16,682 nucleotides of DNA from Hyphomonadaceae bacterium (GTDB taxonomy: Bacteria; Pseudomonadota; Alphaproteobacteria; Caulobacterales; Aquidulcibacteraceae): contig JAEUMU010000131.1 of the NCBI GenBank assembly GCA_016791325.1, positions 1-16,682 of the forward strand, read 5' to 3'. This document shows positions 1-7,296 of this stretch, one piece after another. The notes beneath the pieces were generated by a model. It was not told the origin of the DNA. It saw nothing but the letters and a program-made list of their open reading frames with translations, and did not search any database. Position 1 is the stretch's first letter. Every line of letters starts with the position of its first letter. Position numbers and translations under genes: made by a program.

Positions 1-1426
1 AATCGCCTTCGCCCGCAATGGCGGCCGGATCAACACCGATGCGATCGACAATTCCGCCGGCGTCGACACCTCCGATCATGAGGTCAACATCAAGAGTCTG
101 TTGGGCGATGCTATTCGCACCGGCGCGCTCAAAGCGCAGGATCGCGATCAGCTGCTCGAACAAATGACTGGCGATGTCGCTCAGCTGGTGCTGCAGAACA
201 ATTATGATCAAACGCTCGCGCTCTCTATCGCGCAAAGCAGCGCCCCAGCCGATCTCGATAGCCAGGAGCGCTTCATTCAGCGTCTGGAAGCCGCCGGCAA
301 GCTGGCCCGCCGCGTCGAAGGCCTGCCGCTGACCGGCGAGTTCGCCGTGCTGCGCGGCGCCAATCAGGGGCTCACGCGGCCGGAACTCTCCAAATTGCTC
401 GCCTACGCCAAGATCGATCTGTTCGATGCGCTCGCCGGTTCGCACGCGCCGGATGATCCCGCCTTCACCGAGCCGCTGAAGCACTATTTCCCGCGTGGCG
501 CCTGGAAGTTTGCGCCGCAAATGGCCACCCACCGCTTGCGGCGCGAAATTATCGCCACCCAGCTTGCTGATGATGTGGTCAATCGCTGCGGGCCTACGTT
601 CGTCGATCGCGTGCGCGAGGTTTCGCGCGCCGAGCCGGTGACGATCGCGCTGGCTTTTGAAGCTGCGCGGCGCATATTCGATTTGGAAGCGCTGGCCGAC
701 GCCATCAACGATCTCGACAACAAAGCGCCCGCCGCCGCCCAGATCGCCATGCATCAGGGCATCGCCTCGGCGTTACGCCGTCTCACCACCTATCTTGCAC
801 GCAACGCCGGCTTCGGCGCCGATCCAGCGCCGTCGGTGCGTGACGTGGTGTCGCTCTACCAGGAATCCGTGCTCGAACAGCGCACGCGCATCTGGGATGA
901 GGTAAGCGAGCTGGAGCGCGCGCGCGCGCAGATGCGCGAAGCCACCTTCATCGAGCTCGGCGCGCCCGCCGATCTGGCGCGCGAGGTGGCTATTCTGCGT
1001 CCGCTGACGCAAGCGCTCGACGTGGCCGACCTCGCCCGCCGCGCCAACTGGCCAACGCACCACGCCGCCGTTTTGCATTGCGTGATCGGCGCCGATTTCG
1101 GCATTGACGCGCTGCGCGAAGCGGCCGCTTCGCTTAATCTCGACCAGCACTGGGATCGCCTGGTGCTGCGCCGGGTGTCGGAAGATTTCGCCGAAATGCA
1201 GCTGAAGCTGGCCGAGGCCGCCGCCGCGGCCATCGGCACGCCCAAAGCCGGTGAGTCTGCCGATGGCGTGGGCCCCGCAGCGCAGGCTTGGATAACTGGC
1301 CTTGGCGGTCCCGCGCAGCGCGCGCGCAGCGCCTTCGCCGAGCTGAACGGGCAGGGCGCCTGGACGTTCGCCAAGCTGATGCTGATCTCCGCCGAATTGA
1401 ACGCCCTGGTCGCGGCGGTGCGCTAG
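1..1426 (+). CDS. gdhZ: NAD-dependent glutamate dehydrogenase, large (~180 kDa) type, C-terminal part (5' end outside window)
   Basis: Oxidatively deaminates glutamate to 2-oxoglutarate and ammonia with NAD+, in the cytosol. The frame is open from base 2, so the TTG at 101 is an internal codon and not a start. The visible 474 residues begin inside the catalytic domain with the hallmark GGRINTDAIDNSAGVD, followed by SDHEVNIK, and continue into the helical C-terminal region typical of this family (LTRPELSKLLAYAKI, then HRLRREIIATQLADDVVNR). Full-length members have about 1600 residues, so roughly the last 30% is present. The catalytic lysine and most of the nucleotide-binding region lie upstream. 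The symbol follows the Caulobacter enzyme GdhZ, which is also linked to cell-division control; that role is not visible here. The gene ends TAG at 1424-1426 inside a CTAG shared with the convergent regulator, leaving no space for a terminator between them. Confidence 0.97.
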   Translation, partial: IAFARNGGRINTDAIDNSAGVDTSDHEVNIKSLLGDAIRTGALKAQDRDQLLEQMTGDVAQLVLQNNYDQTLALSIAQSSAPADLDSQERFIQRLEAAGKLARRVEGLPLTGEFAVLRGANQGLTRPELSKLLAYAKIDLFDALAGSHAPDDPAFTEPLKHYFPRGAWKFAPQMATHRLRREIIATQLADDVVNRCGPTFVDRVREVSRAEPVTIALAFEAARRIFDLEALADAINDLDNKAPAAAQIAMHQGIASALRRLTTYLARNAGFGADPAPSVRDVVSLYQESVLEQRTRIWDEVSELERARAQMREATFIELGAPADLAREVAILRPLTQALDVADLARRANWPTHHAAVLHCVIGADFGIDALREAAASLNLDQHWDRLVLRRVSEDFAEMQLKLAEAAAAAIGTPKAGESADGVGPAAQAWITGLGGPAQRARSAFAELNGQGAWTFAKLMLISAELNALVAAVR

Positions 1427-2583
1427 TCGCCGCTCATGGCGCGCAGGACCAAGGCCGTAAGTTCGTTTTGCCGATGCGTATCGGTCTTGTGGAAGATGGA
1501 TTTCAGCACGGTGCGCACCGTGTCGACCTCCACGCCGCGTCGCTCGGCGATTTCGCCCGGAGAAAGGCCCGACGTCACCAGCAACGCCACGTTCGCCTCC
1601 GCGTGGGTCAGCCCGAACAGCGCCCGCAGCGGCGCTTCATCCAAATCTGGTCTGGCGTCCAAGTCCTTGAGCACCAGCACCGCCCGCACATTGCGGAACG
1701 CATCGCGGGCTGCTTCGCTAGCGCGCACCGGCATCGCCACAATGCCCCGCTTACGCCCGCGCCGGCTGATGATGAAGCGCCCAGGCAACGGCTCCTCAGC
1801 GTCTTTGAGCGCGGCGTTGAGGCGTCCCAGCACGCGTGCGGCATCGGCGGCGCGGGCCCAAAGCCGGCCACGCTCTATCTTGAAGTCTGCGGTCATCAGC
1901 CGTTGCGCGGGCGCGGTTAAGCCAAGAACGACGCCGCCATGGCCCAGCGCAATCGCTTTCGAGTTGGCGGATTCAAGCCCCTCAATCAGCCCACGTGTGC
2001 GAATCCGGGCGGCGTTGGCGGAAATCATTGCAGCGGTGCTGGCGCGGCCCATGATCGTGCTCACGCGCGCCAGATCTTCTTCGCTCGGCAGGCCCATATC
2101 GCGTGAGCGAAAGCCCGCGAATATGTAGGTGTCGCCGTTCTCGCTGATACGCCAACCCACGCTGTGGGGGATATCGTGCAGTTCAGCGAAACCACGGTAA
2201 TAGTCAGAACTGCGCCGTTCGCTGGCGCTGACAAGCTGCGTATCGGTGAACAGCTTCATCTCAGCGTACCGCGGCACGCGATAGGCAAGCAGATCGTGCT
2301 CTTGCCATTTGCCGTCGAGGTATAGGCTCACAACTTCCTGTGCGCTCTCTGGCGCCATCGGCACGAAATCGCCGGCACCCATACGCAGCAAATTGAAATG
2401 CTTGATGCACAGGGCCGCGCCGACGTGCTCGAGTGCTTTGGGCCAATAGTCTGGCTCAAACGCGGCGCGATCAAAATGCGCGCCCAGTTCGTCGGGGCAA
2501 ACATTACGCATACAGTGTAACAATGGCCGCGCATCGGCGCTGCCTGCAAGCGGCAAAACCGAGTATTCATCGCTACGTTGCAC
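1423..2583 (-). CDS. LuxR-family transcriptional regulator with PAS-like sensory region
   Basis: A 386-residue regulator. The C-terminal ~65 residues (about 320-385) form a LuxR/GerE-type helix-turn-helix: LTHAEANVALLVTSGLSP, then GEIAERRGVEVDTVRTVLKS and an IFHKTDTHRQNEL tail, which matches a common alphaproteobacterial subgroup. Residues 1-300 show no response-regulator receiver and no recognisable acyl-homoserine-lactone pocket. The middle (about 200-305) resembles the degenerate PAS-like segment found upstream of this HTH in related proteins, so it probably senses a small ligand or acts constitutively. The GTG start at 2583 is preferred because GAGAG lies about 8 bases upstream. The next in-frame start (ATG at 2511) has no ribosome site and would drop 24 residues. 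An inverted repeat at 2603-2631 lies 20 bases upstream and could be its own operator. The stop overlaps the glutamate dehydrogenase stop. The target genes and ligand are unknown. Confidence 0.9.
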   Translation of the reverse strand: MQRSDEYSVLPLAGSADARPLLHCMRNVCPDELGAHFDRAAFEPDYWPKALEHVGAALCIKHFNLLRMGAGDFVPMAPESAQEVVSLYLDGKWQEHDLLAYRVPRYAEMKLFTDTQLVSASERRSSDYYRGFAELHDIPHSVGWRISENGDTYIFAGFRSRDMGLPSEEDLARVSTIMGRASTAAMISANAARIRTRGLIEGLESANSKAIALGHGGVVLGLTAPAQRLMTADFKIERGRLWARAADAARVLGRLNAALKDAEEPLPGRFIISRRGRKRGIVAMPVRASEAARDAFRNVRAVLVLKDLDARPDLDEAPLRALFGLTHAEANVALLVTSGLSPGEIAERRGVEVDTVRTVLKSIFHKTDTHRQNELTALVLRAMSGD

Positions 2584-2602
2584 AAAACGCTCTCACCCAG
2601 AT

Positions 2603-2631
2603 GGGTAATGCGCATTTTCAGCCTATTACCC
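2603..2631. promoter_or_regulatory. Inverted repeat upstream of the LuxR-type regulator, possible operator
   Basis: GGGTAAT at 2603-2609 is repeated as its exact reverse complement ATTACCC at 2625-2631, with a 15-base spacer. The arm centres are 22 bases apart, about two helical turns, as expected for a dimeric DNA-binding protein on one face of the helix. A further ACCC at 2595-2598 mirrors GGGT at 2603-2606. The site lies 20 bases upstream of the regulator's GTG start, so autoregulation is a reasonable inference. There is no T-tract, so it is not an evident terminator. Confidence 0.4.
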
Positions 2632-2646
2632 TAAGGTTGTGATGCT

Positions 2647-2663
2647 CCCCCTCGGGCTGGGGG
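2647..2663 (-). terminator. Weak GC hairpin downstream of the serine hydrolase gene
   Basis: CCCCC (2647-2651) and GGGGG (2659-2663) can pair around a 7-base loop, 29 bases past the hydrolase stop on the minus strand. No run of T follows on that strand, so it is at best a poor intrinsic terminator or an RNA 3'-end stabiliser. Confidence 0.25.
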
Positions 2664-2692
2664 CGATGCGGCGGCGCGCAGGAGATCCGTCC

Positions 2693-3583
2693 CTATCCGC
2701 CAAGATGCTGGCTTGTCGCCGGCGCCGCCGCATCCCTCCCTTTTTTCAGCGCCTCCACCATTGCACGGATCAGCCCATGTTCGCGCTCGGTTGCGCGTGG
2801 GTTGAAGCGCACGCGCGGATCCTCGGCGTGGGCGTCTTCAAAGGCGTGGGTGGCGCCATGAAACACCAGCACATCTAACGGCGCGCCGTGTCTGCGTTGG
2901 CGTTCCAGCGGCACGCGCACGTCGCCCACGATAAAGTCACGCTCGGCCACAATGGCGGTGCTCGCGGGCGCGACGCGCCAGGGCCTGCGCCCCACTAGCG
3001 AGCCCACGCCCGCGTACGGGTAAACGATCAGCGTCGCCGCCAATCCTTGCAGCGGTTCCGGCGGCAGCGCCTGCAAGCGCGTCGCGCGCTCCATCTCCGG
3101 GCCGGTCCGTAGGGCCAGCGCATCAAGAATGGTCCAGCCGCCGTGGCTCCATCCGATCACGCCGAAGCGCTCCGCATCGGCCCAGGTCTGTGTGCGCGCC
3201 CAGGCGAGCGCAGCGTAAAGGTCGCCGGCGCGTTCGCGGCCGTGCAGCCGCATGCCGGTGCAGACCGTGGCGATCGCGGCCGTGCGGCTTATGCCGCGCG
3301 GCGCAAAGGAATCGACATTGATCACAGCGGCGCCGGCCTTCGCGGCCACATGCGCCATCTCTTGCATGAAGGGGCGCCGCCCGCCGCAGCCATGCAACAT
3401 CACGACAACTGGAAACGGCGCCGCGCCGGCGGGCAGCGTGACTTCGAAATGCGCCGCCAAGCGCTCGGCGCGTTGCTCAAGGGTCTCTGCGGCCGCAGCC
3501 ATCGCTGTAACCAACCACGTTCCCGCCGCGAAAGCCAACAGACGCGCCCAGCGCCGCTGGCGCGCGGCCGCGGCGTGCGCCAT
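2693..3583 (-). CDS. Exported dienelactone-hydrolase-family alpha/beta hydrolase
   Basis: A 296-residue alpha/beta hydrolase, probably an esterase of unknown substrate. From the ATG at 3583 the N-terminus is a signal peptide: Arg-rich n-region (RQRRWAR), hydrophobic core LLAFAAGTWLVTAMAA, likely cleavage before ETLEQ near residue 33. The mature protein shows VVVMLHGCGG (oxyanion-hole strand, about residue 58-68), the nucleophile elbow GWSHGG with Ser146, a candidate acid Asp216 (AERDF) and the histidine in FHGATHAFED (His246). True dienelactone hydrolases have a catalytic cysteine; here it is serine, as in many secreted homologues. The upstream in-frame ATG at 3622 is rejected because it would overlap the start of the divergent peroxidase gene and put 13 polar residues before the signal peptide. 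The ribosome site is weak. Divergent from the peroxidase gene with a 37-base gap, so the two probably share a control region. Confidence 0.85.
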   Translation of the reverse strand: MAHAAAARQRRWARLLAFAAGTWLVTAMAAAAETLEQRAERLAAHFEVTLPAGAAPFPVVVMLHGCGGRRPFMQEMAHVAAKAGAAVINVDSFAPRGISRTAAIATVCTGMRLHGRERAGDLYAALAWARTQTWADAERFGVIGWSHGGWTILDALALRTGPEMERATRLQALPPEPLQGLAATLIVYPYAGVGSLVGRRPWRVAPASTAIVAERDFIVGDVRVPLERQRRHGAPLDVLVFHGATHAFEDAHAEDPRVRFNPRATEREHGLIRAMVEALKKGRDAAAPATSQHLGG

Positions 3584-3602
3584 GCTGGCGCACCCGCCAA
3601 TC

Positions 3603-3613
3603 GGGGAGAGGGG
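3603..3613 (+). promoter_or_regulatory. Ribosome binding site that fixes the peroxidase start
   Basis: GGGGAGAGGGG ends 7 bases before the ATG at 3621. It is one of the strongest purine-rich sites in the window and shows that the reading frame open from 3252 does not begin there. Confidence 0.75.
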
Positions 3614-3620
3614 CCAACCC

Positions 3621-4316
3621 ATGAAGCTTGTTCACGTCGCTTTTGTTTGTGTCGCCGTTGCGGCGTTCTCCGCCTGTGGCCGCGCCCCGGCCCCGCCTGC
3701 GGCCGATGTCGCCGCCGAACGCAGCGAGGCCGCCGCCGCCGCCTTGGAAGCGCAGCGCGCCCAGTTCGCGGCTGCGCCCCCTGCCTCCACCGATCCCGCC
3801 AGCGCCTATCAGTTCAGCTTCGAGGGCCTGATGTTGCCGCAAGTACCGCTTTCGGCGTTCGCGGGCGAGGTCGTGATGGTCGTGAACACCGCGTCGCGCT
3901 GCGGCTTCACGCCTCAATATGAGGGGCTGCAGGAAATCTATTCCGAATACCACGATCGGGGTTTCAGCATTGTTGGCGTGCCGGCCAACAATTTTAACGG
4001 CCAGGAGCCCGGTTCAGCCGAAGAGATCAGCGAATTCTGCACGCTCAATTACGGCGTCACCTTTCCGATGGCGGCGAAAACCGATGTGATCGGCGAGCAG
4101 CGCCATCCCTTCTACGCCTGGGCGCAAACGCAATTGGGCGACGCCGCGATTCCGCGCTGGAACTTCCATAAATTGTTGATCGGCCGCGATGGGCGCCTCA
4201 TCGCCGCCTTCGGCACCCGCACTGATCCCACCAGCGCCGAGGTGCGCCAAGCCATTGAAGCCGCCCTCGCTGCGGCGCCCGCCGCCGCGCCGCCCGCCGC
4301 CACACCGCTGCGCTGA
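3621..4316 (+). CDS. Exported glutathione-peroxidase-family protein (thioredoxin-type, possible lipoprotein)
   Basis: Reduces hydrogen peroxide or organic hydroperoxides, here outside the cytoplasm. The 231-residue protein begins with a short signal ([19 protein letters not shown]); Cys19 in FSAC could be a lipid-attachment site, although F at -3 is not ideal for a lipobox. An Ala/Pro-rich linker follows to about residue 60. The peroxidase domain (about 62-216) has the catalytic [10 protein letters not shown] with Cys94 in place of selenocysteine, Gln128 (GQEPGS) and Trp180-Asn181 (WNFHK). Cys140 in [11 protein letters not shown] matches the resolving cysteine of yeast Gpx3, so thioredoxin is the likelier reductant. 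The other cysteine common in the family (PCNQF) is replaced: PANNF. The tail is low-complexity Ala/Pro ([11 protein letters not shown]). The stop lies 9 bases from the stop of convergent purH, with no terminator between them. Confidence 0.9.
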   Translation: MKLVHVAFVCVAVAAFSACGRAPAPPAADVAAERSEAAAAALEAQRAQFAAAPPASTDPASAYQFSFEGLMLPQVPLSAFAGEVVMVVNTASRCGFTPQYEGLQEIYSEYHDRGFSIVGVPANNFNGQEPGSAEEISEFCTLNYGVTFPMAAKTDVIGEQRHPFYAWAQTQLGDAAIPRWNFHKLLIGRDGRLIAAFGTRTDPTSAEVRQAIEAALAAAPAAAPPAATPLR

Positions 4317-4325
4317 TCGCCGCGC

Positions 4326-5912
4326 TCAGTGTCGGAAATGGCGCATGCCGGTGAACACCATGGCGATTTCGGCTTCATCCGCGGCTTTGATCACCTCATC
4401 GTCGCGGATCGAACCGCCGGGCTGAATCACCGCCGTTGAGCCCGCCTGAACGGCTTGCAGCAGTCCGTCGGGGAAGGGGAAGAACGCGTCCGACGCGCAG
4501 ACGGAGCCGATCGTTTTTGGATCGCTCCAGCCATTGGCGTGTGCGGCGTCCTCAGCTTTGCGCCGGGCCACGCGCGCGGAATCCACGCGGCTCATCTGCC
4601 CCGCGCCAATGCCCACTGTCGCGCCGTCCTTCGCATAGATGATGGCGTTGGATTTCACATGCTTGGCCACTTTGAAGGCGAAGATCATGTCGGCGATCTG
4701 CTGCGGCGTCGGCTGCTTCTTGGTGACGATCTTCAGATCGCTCGCGCCCACGCGCCCATTATCACGGCTCTGCGCCAGAAACCCGCCGGCAACCGTTTTC
4801 ACAAACAAGCCCGGCGCCGCTGGATCGGGCAAACCACCCGTCACCAGCAGGCGCAGGTTCTTCTTCTTGGCGAACACCGCCACCGCATCCTCATCGGCTT
4901 CCGGCGCGATCACGACCTCGGTGAAGATTTCTGCGATCGCTTCCGCCGCCGCCTTATCCAGCCGCCGGTTCAGCGCCACGATGCCGCCGAACGCAGAAAC
5001 GGAGTCGCACTCCAGCGCGCGCTGATAAGCCTCCAGCAACGTGGCGCCTTCCGCCACGCCGCACGGATTGGCGTGCTTGATGATAGCCACGGCCGCGCTC
5101 TGCTTGGGATCGAACTCCGCCACCAGCTCAAACGCGGCGTCGGTATCGTTGAGATTGTTGTAGGAGAGTTCCTTGCCCTGCAGCTGCTTGGCCGTCGCCA
5201 CGCCGAACCGCTGTTCGCCCGTCACATAAAACGCCGCACTCTGATGGGGATTTTCGCCATAGCGCAAGCTTTGCTTCAGCTTGCCTCCAAGCGCGCGATA
5301 CGCCGGCGCCTTATCTTCCAGCCGGTCGGCGTACCAGGTTGAGATCGCCGCGTCATACGCGCCAGTGCGTGCGAATGCTTTCGCCGCCAGCTTCTTGCGC
5401 AGCGCCATCGTGGTCCCTCCGTGCGCTTTCGCGTCCGCAAGGATCGCTTCCATATCTTCCGCATCGGTGGCGACCGCGATGAAGCCGTAATTCTTCGCCG
5501 CTGCGCGGATCATGGCCGGCCCGCCAATGTCGATGTTCTCGATGCAGGTTTCGAAATCCGCCCCGCGCGCCACGGTCGCCTCGAAAGGGTAGAGGTTCAC
5601 GTAAAGCACGTCGAAACCTTCGATGCCGTGCTCCTTCATCGCCGCCGCGTGTTCGGCGTTGTCGCGCAGCGCCAAGAGGCCGCCATGCACTTTCGGGTGC
5701 AGCGTTTTCACCCGCCCATCCATCATCTCTGGAAACCCGGTGACGGAGGAAACGTCCTCCACCTTCAGCCCCGCCTTGGCGATCGCCGCATGCGTGCCTC
5801 CCGTGGAAACCAGCGCCGCGCCCAGCCCCGCCAGCGCCGTCGCGTGCTCGATCAGGCCGGTTTTGTCGGACACGGAAATCAGCGCTCTCTTGATGGGGAG
5901 AATGTCGGTCAT
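4326..5912 (-). CDS. purH: Bifunctional AICAR formyltransferase / IMP cyclohydrolase
   Basis: Catalyses the last two steps of purine synthesis: formylation of AICAR by 10-formyl-tetrahydrofolate, then ring closure to IMP. The 528 residues match the usual length. The N-terminal cyclohydrolase (MGS-like) domain covers about 1-150, with [34 protein letters not shown] and the [16 protein letters not shown] stretch. The formyltransferase domain follows, with [10 protein letters not shown], the Lys279-His280 pair in IKHANPCG that corresponds to the catalytic Lys-His of characterised enzymes, [10 protein letters not shown], and the C-terminal [18 protein letters not shown] and GMRHFRH. The ATG at 5912 is chosen because [17 protein letters not shown] aligns with family starts and AGAGG lies about 7 bases upstream; a 59-residue extension to 6089 is non-homologous. 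The 175-base gap to the divergent methyltransferase must hold both promoters; I could not identify convincing -35/-10 boxes. Confidence 0.98.
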   Translation of the reverse strand: MTDILPIKRALISVSDKTGLIEHATALAGLGAALVSTGGTHAAIAKAGLKVEDVSSVTGFPEMMDGRVKTLHPKVHGGLLALRDNAEHAAAMKEHGIEGFDVLYVNLYPFEATVARGADFETCIENIDIGGPAMIRAAAKNYGFIAVATDAEDMEAILADAKAHGGTTMALRKKLAAKAFARTGAYDAAISTWYADRLEDKAPAYRALGGKLKQSLRYGENPHQSAAFYVTGEQRFGVATAKQLQGKELSYNNLNDTDAAFELVAEFDPKQSAAVAIIKHANPCGVAEGATLLEAYQRALECDSVSAFGGIVALNRRLDKAAAEAIAEIFTEVVIAPEADEDAVAVFAKKKNLRLLVTGGLPDPAAPGLFVKTVAGGFLAQSRDNGRVGASDLKIVTKKQPTPQQIADMIFAFKVAKHVKSNAIIYAKDGATVGIGAGQMSRVDSARVARRKAEDAAHANGWSDPKTIGSVCASDAFFPFPDGLLQAVQAGSTAVIQPGGSIRDDEVIKAADEAEIAMVFTGMRHFRH

Positions 5913-6087
5913 GGCGCGCCTCTGGCGCCCCGGCTCAGCGTCGTCCGGGGGCGGTGAAATCTCGTTTTGTGCTTGGCCCCGACTCAGCGGCCGGTCAACG
6001 CGGCGTGCTGTCATCGCCGCGGCGGTGGCGGGCGAATCCGAGGATTTCCTCCCGCGCCGCATGCTAGAAGCTGCGCCGGAGCCAACC

Positions 6088-6723
6088 ATGCCGTCAGCCG
6101 ATCAGGATCCCCGCTTTTGGAATCGCACCGCGCGCAAATACGCGGCCGCACCCATCGCCGACGCCGCCGGCTATGAGCGCACGCTGCAGGAAACGCAGCG
6201 CAGATTGAACCCCGCCGACGTCGTCTTCGAGTTTGGTTGCGGCTCGGGCACGACCGCCCTGCGGCTCGCCCCCGGCGTGGCGCGCATGCTCGCCACCGAT
6301 CTGTCGCCTGAAATGATCGCCATTGCGCGGGAAAAGGCAGCCGCCGCATGCTGCGCCAACATCGCCTTCGAGGTCGGGACATCCGCCGCCGCCGGGCCTG
6401 ACGGAAGCTTTGACGCCGTGCTGGGTTTCAACATCCTGCATCTGGTCGCCGATCGCCGCAGCACGCTTGCCGATGTGCGCCGCGCGCTCAAACCCGGCGG
6501 CCTGTTCATTTCCAAAACGCCGTGCCTGTCGGAAATGAATCCTGCTTTCCGTGTGCTGGTTCCGCTGATGCGCGCGATTGGGCGCGCGCCCGACGTCGCC
6601 TTTTTCACTGCCGCGCAACTGGAGCAGGAGATCGCCGCAGCCGGCTTCGCGATCGAGGAACGCGCCCGTCATGGCTCGGGCAAGCGCGATCCCCGCGTCT
6701 TTCTCGTCGCCCGCAAAGCTTGA
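6088..6723 (+). CDS. Class I SAM-dependent methyltransferase
   Basis: A 211-residue methyltransferase of the Methyltransf_11/25 type; substrate unknown, small molecule more likely than nucleic acid. Motif I is [13 protein letters not shown] (about 46-58), the acidic residue binding the SAM ribose is Asp71 in ATDLSPEM, the motif II/IV region is [13 protein letters not shown] (about 108-120), and [12 protein letters not shown] (about 134-145) is the usual post-motif strand. The C-terminal part ([16 protein letters not shown]) resembles the typical closing element. The ATG at 6088 has GGAG 6 bases upstream and is preferred over the ATG at 6061 and over the long frame open from 5623, which is purH antisense. 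The gene sits on the plus strand between minus-strand purH and the channel gene, and converges on the channel gene with a 27-base gap. Its direction shows it is not part of the minus-strand operon. Confidence 0.9.
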   Translation: MPSADQDPRFWNRTARKYAAAPIADAAGYERTLQETQRRLNPADVVFEFGCGSGTTALRLAPGVARMLATDLSPEMIAIAREKAAAACCANIAFEVGTSAAAGPDGSFDAVLGFNILHLVADRRSTLADVRRALKPGGLFISKTPCLSEMNPAFRVLVPLMRAIGRAPDVAFFTAAQLEQEIAAAGFAIEERARHGSGKRDPRVFLVARKA

Positions 6724-6750
6724 AGCAAAGCCCATAGTACGCCGTGCAGC

Positions 6751-7227
6751 TTATCGCCGCCCATCATCCGGGCGCTCAAGCCACTCGTGTTCGAGCAAGC
6801 GCAGCCGCGCGGTCACGCTCATCAGAAACGCGGTTGACCAGGCGATCAGCACCAGGCCGTTCACCGCCTCAATGGCGCCCAGAAGCCGCCAATTGGCGCC
6901 GAGCGTCAGATCACCCAGGCCAAGCGTGGAGAAGCTGACGGTTGAGAAATAGAGCGCGGGCTCGAACGTCGTGAACTCGCCCAACAGCCGGTAGAGCACC
7001 GCATAGCTCCAAACCTCTGCCGTATGCAGGGCGAAGATGCCAAACACCACCAACAGGATCATGCCCGCTTGGCGCCACGCCGCCTCATGCGGCCGCAGCC
7101 GCCCATGCACGCCGCTCATCAGCCGCGTCAGCACCAAGAGCCCGAAGAAGTGCGTTAGGGTCGTGAGCGCGACCATCACTGTCGCCACGCCAAGGTTCAG
7201 CGCCAGTTGCGACAATGAGCTGCCCAT
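6751..7227 (-). CDS. Two-transmembrane potassium-channel-like protein (ion_trans_2) with TLGLGD filter
   Basis: A 158-residue inner-membrane protein (numbered here from the ATG at 7227). Hydrophobic segments lie at about 7-33, 54-80 and 114-137. Between the last two is a pore-loop sequence, YFSTVSFSTLGLGDL, so the order is helix - helix - pore loop - helix. The T-L-G-L-G-D at residues 101-106 occupies the place of the T-V-G-Y-G-D potassium filter. No RCK/TrkA-N domain or cyclic-nucleotide domain follows; the protein ends about 20 residues after the last helix in a charged tail (LLEHEWLERPDDGRR). Ion-channel function is inferred from family membership. A GTG at 7236 would add three residues and has no ribosome site, while the ATG has a weak GGCGG. 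The 3' end of heparinase is 69 bases upstream, so the gene may be read through from that operon. Confidence 0.8.
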   Translation of the reverse strand: MGSSLSQLALNLGVATVMVALTTLTHFFGLLVLTRLMSGVHGRLRPHEAAWRQAGMILLVVFGIFALHTAEVWSYAVLYRLLGEFTTFEPALYFSTVSFSTLGLGDLTLGANWRLLGAIEAVNGLVLIAWSTAFLMSVTARLRLLEHEWLERPDDGRR

Positions 7228-7296
7228 GGCCGCCACGCTGGCGTGCGGCGCGGGCGTTGGCGTTGATCGGGCGCAAAAGCAGGCGCTTGCGCGCGA

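Noticed and set aside
101..103. TTG at 101 as the start of the first gene
   Set aside because: The same frame is open to base 2 and upstream codons encode conserved glutamate dehydrogenase sequence, so the gene enters from outside the window.
4455..5957. Plus-strand open frames inside purH
   Set aside because: Antisense to an unambiguous purH; no motif and no ribosome site.
5623..6087. N-terminal extension of the methyltransferase
   Set aside because: The extension is antisense to purH; the methyltransferase core starts at the ATG at 6088 with GGAG upstream.
7271..7292. GCGCAA/TTGCGC inverted repeat after heparinase as a terminator
   Set aside because: Only 6 bases per arm, a 10-base spacer and no T-tract; easily due to chance in this composition.
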